DNA of 8,889 bases from assembly GCA_005881295.1 (NCBI GenBank), contig VBHS01000077.1, forward strand, positions 1 through 8,889. Reading direction: 5' to 3'. The stretch is from Chloroflexota bacterium (GTDB taxonomy: Bacteria; Chloroflexota; Ktedonobacteria; Ktedonobacterales; Ktedonobacteraceae). A program made the position numbers and the translations under genes. Below the pieces are notes generated by a model. It saw only the letters and a program-made list of their open reading frames with translations, had not been told where the DNA came from and searched no databases. Below are positions 7,135-8,889 of the stretch, in pieces. Position 1 is the stretch's first letter; each line of letters begins with the position of its first letter.

Positions 7135-7152
7135 CACTTATTCCCCTGTCAA
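7125..7152 (-). promoter_or_regulatory. Strong sigma-70-type promoter of the exporter gene
   Basis: Minus strand: perfect TTGACA (7147-7152), a 16-bp spacer and TATATA (7125-7130). Transcription would start near 7118, giving a leader of about 65 nt to the ATG at 7053. This promoter overlaps the upstream in-frame GTG at 7137 and argues against that start. Confidence 0.65.
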
Positions 7153-7174
7153 TGGCAGACTGGTAGCTTGATCG

Positions 7175-7302
7175 ATGGCCCGATGTGATCACTCTGCTTG
7201 CTGTTTGTCGCACTTGTCGCACTTGTCGCACTTGTCGCACTTGTTGCGAATGTAGCAAATGTGCTTTTTTATCAGAGTAGGGAGCAACATCAATCGGGCC
7301 AT
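7175..7302. repeat. Inverted 10-bp repeats flanking the tandem array
   Basis: ATGGCCCGAT (7175-7184) and ATCGGGCCAT (7293-7302) are exact reverse complements 108 bp apart. Between them lie an 8-bp palindrome GTGATCAC (7185-7192) and the 9-bp tandem array. The right arm directly abuts the plus-strand promoter; the left arm is 22 bp from the -35 box of the exporter promoter. They look like paired sites for one regulator, or remnants of element ends. Confidence 0.5.
7205..7264. repeat. 9-bp tandem repeat array (TTGTCGCAC)
   Basis: Four perfect copies of TTGTCGCAC (7205-7240) are followed by decaying copies TTGTTGCGA (7241-7249), ATGTAGCAA (7250-7258) and ATGTGC. The array lies in the middle of the divergent control region. 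It may be a cluster of protein binding sites or a slippage-prone microsatellite-like tract. The unit TTGTCGCA occurs once more inside the palindrome at 3153-3176. Confidence 0.85.
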
Positions 7303-7330
7303 TTGTTGTTGACTTGTATGCCTGTATACT
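7303..7330 (+). promoter_or_regulatory. Putative promoter and operator of the hydrolase-like gene
   Basis: TATACT (7325-7330) is a good -10 box; TTGTTG (7303-7308) at 16-bp spacing is a weak -35. TGCCTGTATACT (7319-7330) covers the -10 box and is identical to the minus-strand sequence at 7107-7118 in the exporter operator, suggesting that the same repressor acts on both genes. The leader to the ATG at 7383 would be about 46 nt. Confidence 0.45.
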
Positions 7331-7382
7331 CTTGCATTATGCTAAATAAAACGGCGTCAAAGTTGCAGTTAAGGGAGAAAAA

Positions 7383-8078
7383 ATGATGGAGAGCCCGTCT
7401 TCTGAGAGAGGTAGGCAAGCACGACTGGTGCAAGTAGCGGCAGGAGCCCTTGAGCTCGCGGGCGAATTGAGCATACCACAAAACGCACGAGGTATAGTCT
7501 TACTGGCACAGGGCAGTAAACACATAGAACCACTTTCTTCTTATAGCCTGCTCGCGGATGCACTCTATGAAGCAGAACTGGCTACGTTGCTTGTTCATTT
7601 GCTGACAGAGGACGAAGAGCAATTAGACGGTGAAACGCAATTCTTCCGCTTCAATGTGAGTATACTGTACCAGCGCATCATAGGTATCTCCAAATGGTTG
7701 ACAGTGAACCTGGAGACGCAGAACCTTACTATCGGTTATTTTGGGAGTGGTGCGACGGGCGCCGCAGCCCTCATCGCCGCGGCTGAACGCCCCGACCTCG
7801 TTTATGCTATCGTTGTGGGCGAGGGGCGTATAGACCTGGCTCGACCCTATCTTACTCGTGTAGCGGCCCCAACATTGCTCATGGTGCGGGATAATGATAG
7901 CGCCGCGCAGCAAATGAACCGCGAGGCGCTGCAAAATATGCCCATAGCCTCAGAGACCAACAAGAAGGTGGAAAGCATTGCTTCCAGCGCAGGTCTCTTT
8001 GAAGCTTCTGACGCGCTAAAACAGGTGGCGGAGTTGACAAGTCAGTGGTTTGCGCAACATCTCGAGCCTATTGTCTAG
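7383..8078 (+). CDS. Dienelactone-hydrolase-like alpha/beta hydrolase, probably catalytically dead
   Basis: 231 residues, cytoplasmic, full length for the DLH-type domain that also occurs fused to phosphoribosyltransferases. The fold markers are clear: LELAGELSIP (23-32), GIVLLAQGS (37-45), LATLLVHLLTEDEE (66-79), IGYFGSGATGAAALIAAAERPD (117-138), PTLLMVRDND (163-172) and the C-terminal helix ending QWFAQHL. The active site looks lost. Active relatives have an HG pair where this has QG (43-44), a GxSxG elbow such as GASTG where this has GSGATG (121-126, Ala or Gly at the nucleophile place, with only S122 nearby), and ATHLFE where this has SAGLFE (202-207), with Gly for the catalytic His. The acid D172 remains. 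There is no frameshift or stop, so it may be kept as a binding protein. AAGGGAG (7371-7377) serves either ATG 7383 or ATG 7386. It is divergent from, and perhaps co-regulated with, the exporter. The residue comparison is from memory of the family. Confidence 0.78.
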   Translation: MMESPSSERGRQARLVQVAAGALELAGELSIPQNARGIVLLAQGSKHIEPLSSYSLLADALYEAELATLLVHLLTEDEEQLDGETQFFRFNVSILYQRIIGISKWLTVNLETQNLTIGYFGSGATGAAALIAAAERPDLVYAIVVGEGRIDLARPYLTRVAAPTLLMVRDNDSAAQQMNREALQNMPIASETNKKVESIASSAGLFEASDALKQVAELTSQWFAQHLEPIV

Positions 8079-8108
8079 CTGGGGCACACTACTCTCATTA
8101 TCCGTCCC

Positions 8109-8889
8109 TTAAGGGTTTTCTTGCAGGAACTTCTCAATCTGCTCAAGCTCGCTTTCGGACAGGCGGAATTCGGCGGCTCCAATGATCTCTTCGACCTGTT
8201 CAGGACGTCGGCCTCCCACGATTGCTCCTGTTACCGCCGGGTGCCGCAGCGTCCAGGCTATAGCGACCTCAGCGGTGGTGCGATTATATGGATAGCCAAT
8301 ATCCTGTAAGAGGCTTGCCAGCTTGAGATTGCGTGAAAGACGAGGTTCCTGGAATTCCTCGTTACGTTTGCGCCAATCATCTTCTGGGAAATTGTCGATG
8401 CGCTCCCTGGTCATCTTTCCGCTGAGCAGGCCAGACATCATCGGTGAATAGACGATAACGCCGATATTGTGCTCCTGACAATAGGGCAGGATGTCGCGTT
8501 CAATATCTCGCTTGATGAGAGAATATGGCGCTTGAAGCGAGGTGATCGGCGCAATTTTCCGCGCTCGCTCCATCTGTTCGACGCTAAAGTTCGAAACGCC
8601 GATATAGCGCAGTTTGCCTTCGGACTTCAATTTCGCCAGGGTGCTCCAGCCCTCTTCGATATCAGGGTCAGGATTAGGCCAGTGAAGCTGGTAGAGGTCG
8701 ATAGTATCTACCTCGAGCCTGCGCAGGCTGTTCTCCACCTCGCGCCGCAGCGACTGCTCTTTCAGACTGCTTGTTATTTCGCCCTGGTCATTCCACACTC
8801 GTGAGCCCTTTGTGAAAACATAGGGACGATCTGAGCGCCCCTTGAGCGCTTTCGCCACTATCTCTTCCGAGTGGCCCAGGCCATAAACA
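8109..8889 (-). CDS. Aldo/keto reductase, N-terminus cut by window edge
   Basis: NAD(P)H-dependent oxidoreductase of the aldo/keto reductase TIM-barrel family, reducing carbonyl compounds in the cytoplasm. The 259 visible residues start with VYGLGHSEE, which holds the catalytic Tyr. The catalytic Lys is in YVFTKGSRVW (visible residue 27) and the catalytic His in IDLYQLHWPNPD (visible residue 69). The catalytic Asp and roughly 50-60 N-terminal residues lie beyond 8889. Later family marks are GVSNFS, QAPYSLI, GVIVYSPMMSGLLSGK and the cofactor loop IVGGRRPEQ near the C-terminus. A GTG at 8858 is internal, not the start, because Tyr and the conserved GxGxSE segment lie upstream in frame. Its stop is 30 bp from the convergent hydrolase-like gene. 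The substrate cannot be predicted. Confidence 0.93.
   Translation of the reverse strand, partial: VYGLGHSEEIVAKALKGRSDRPYVFTKGSRVWNDQGEITSSLKEQSLRREVENSLRRLEVDTIDLYQLHWPNPDPDIEEGWSTLAKLKSEGKLRYIGVSNFSVEQMERARKIAPITSLQAPYSLIKRDIERDILPYCQEHNIGVIVYSPMMSGLLSGKMTRERIDNFPEDDWRKRNEEFQEPRLSRNLKLASLLQDIGYPYNRTTAEVAIAWTLRHPAVTGAIVGGRRPEQVEEIIGAAEFRLSESELEQIEKFLQENP

Noticed and set aside
7054..7137. 28-residue N-terminal extension of the exporter from a GTG at 7137
   Set aside because: The GTG lies between the -35 and -10 boxes of a strong promoter, so it would not be on the main transcript. It remains possible if transcription starts further upstream, because an AGGGGA site precedes it.
7198..7386. 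Small ORF with TTG start encoding a repeated Val-Ala-Leu hydrophobic stretch
   Set aside because: The hydrophobic residues simply come from the 9-bp tandem repeat; no ribosome site, and the frame covers the promoter and start of the hydrolase-like gene.
8106..8119. CCCTTAAGGG followed by TTTT between the convergent hydrolase-like and reductase genes
   Set aside because: A palindrome with only a 3-bp usable stem is too weak for an intrinsic terminator and overlaps the reductase stop codon.

Overview
The window looks like chromosomal DNA of a Ktedonobacteria-type Chloroflexota bacterium. This is an inference from gene content: eukaryotic-like Ser/Thr kinases, one built as kinase remnant, Pro/Ser/Thr-rich linker, one membrane helix and ectodomain; a Bax1/DUF790-type nuclease; and a dienelactone-hydrolase-like protein. 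No taxonomic marker gene is present.

Left part (1-2622, all minus strand): a Bax1-like (DUF790) nuclease gene is followed 48 bp later by a Ser/Thr protein kinase gene that runs off the left edge. The two may be co-transcribed from a promoter with a perfect TATAAT box just upstream of the nuclease. No XPB helicase, the usual Bax1 partner, is visible.

Middle part (2623-5451): a gene-poor stretch of about 680 bp carries several perfect or near-perfect inverted repeats. It leads into a second kinase-like locus on the plus strand. This locus is split into two frames. The first ORF holds the N-lobe and a catalytic loop reading HNN instead of HRD, and ends before DFG. The second holds the tail of a kinase domain, a linker, one membrane helix, an anti-sigma-K(RskA)-like ectodomain and a helical C-terminal region. 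About 70 residues of kinase core are missing at the junction. A correctly phased A AAA AAC heptamer and an ATGA stop/start overlap both sit there.

Right part (5458-8889): a 14-helix DHA2-type drug exporter (minus) and an apparently catalytically dead dienelactone-hydrolase-like protein (plus) are divergently transcribed. Their roughly 330 bp shared control region contains an identical 12-bp element at both promoters in inverted orientation, a 9-bp tandem array, and a pair of inverted 10-bp repeats around that array. An aldo/keto reductase (minus, N-terminus cut off by the right edge) closes the window.

The most unusual points are the broken or recoded pseudokinase sensor, the dead hydrolase with its shared operator with an efflux pump, and the helicase-less Bax1 gene next to a kinase.
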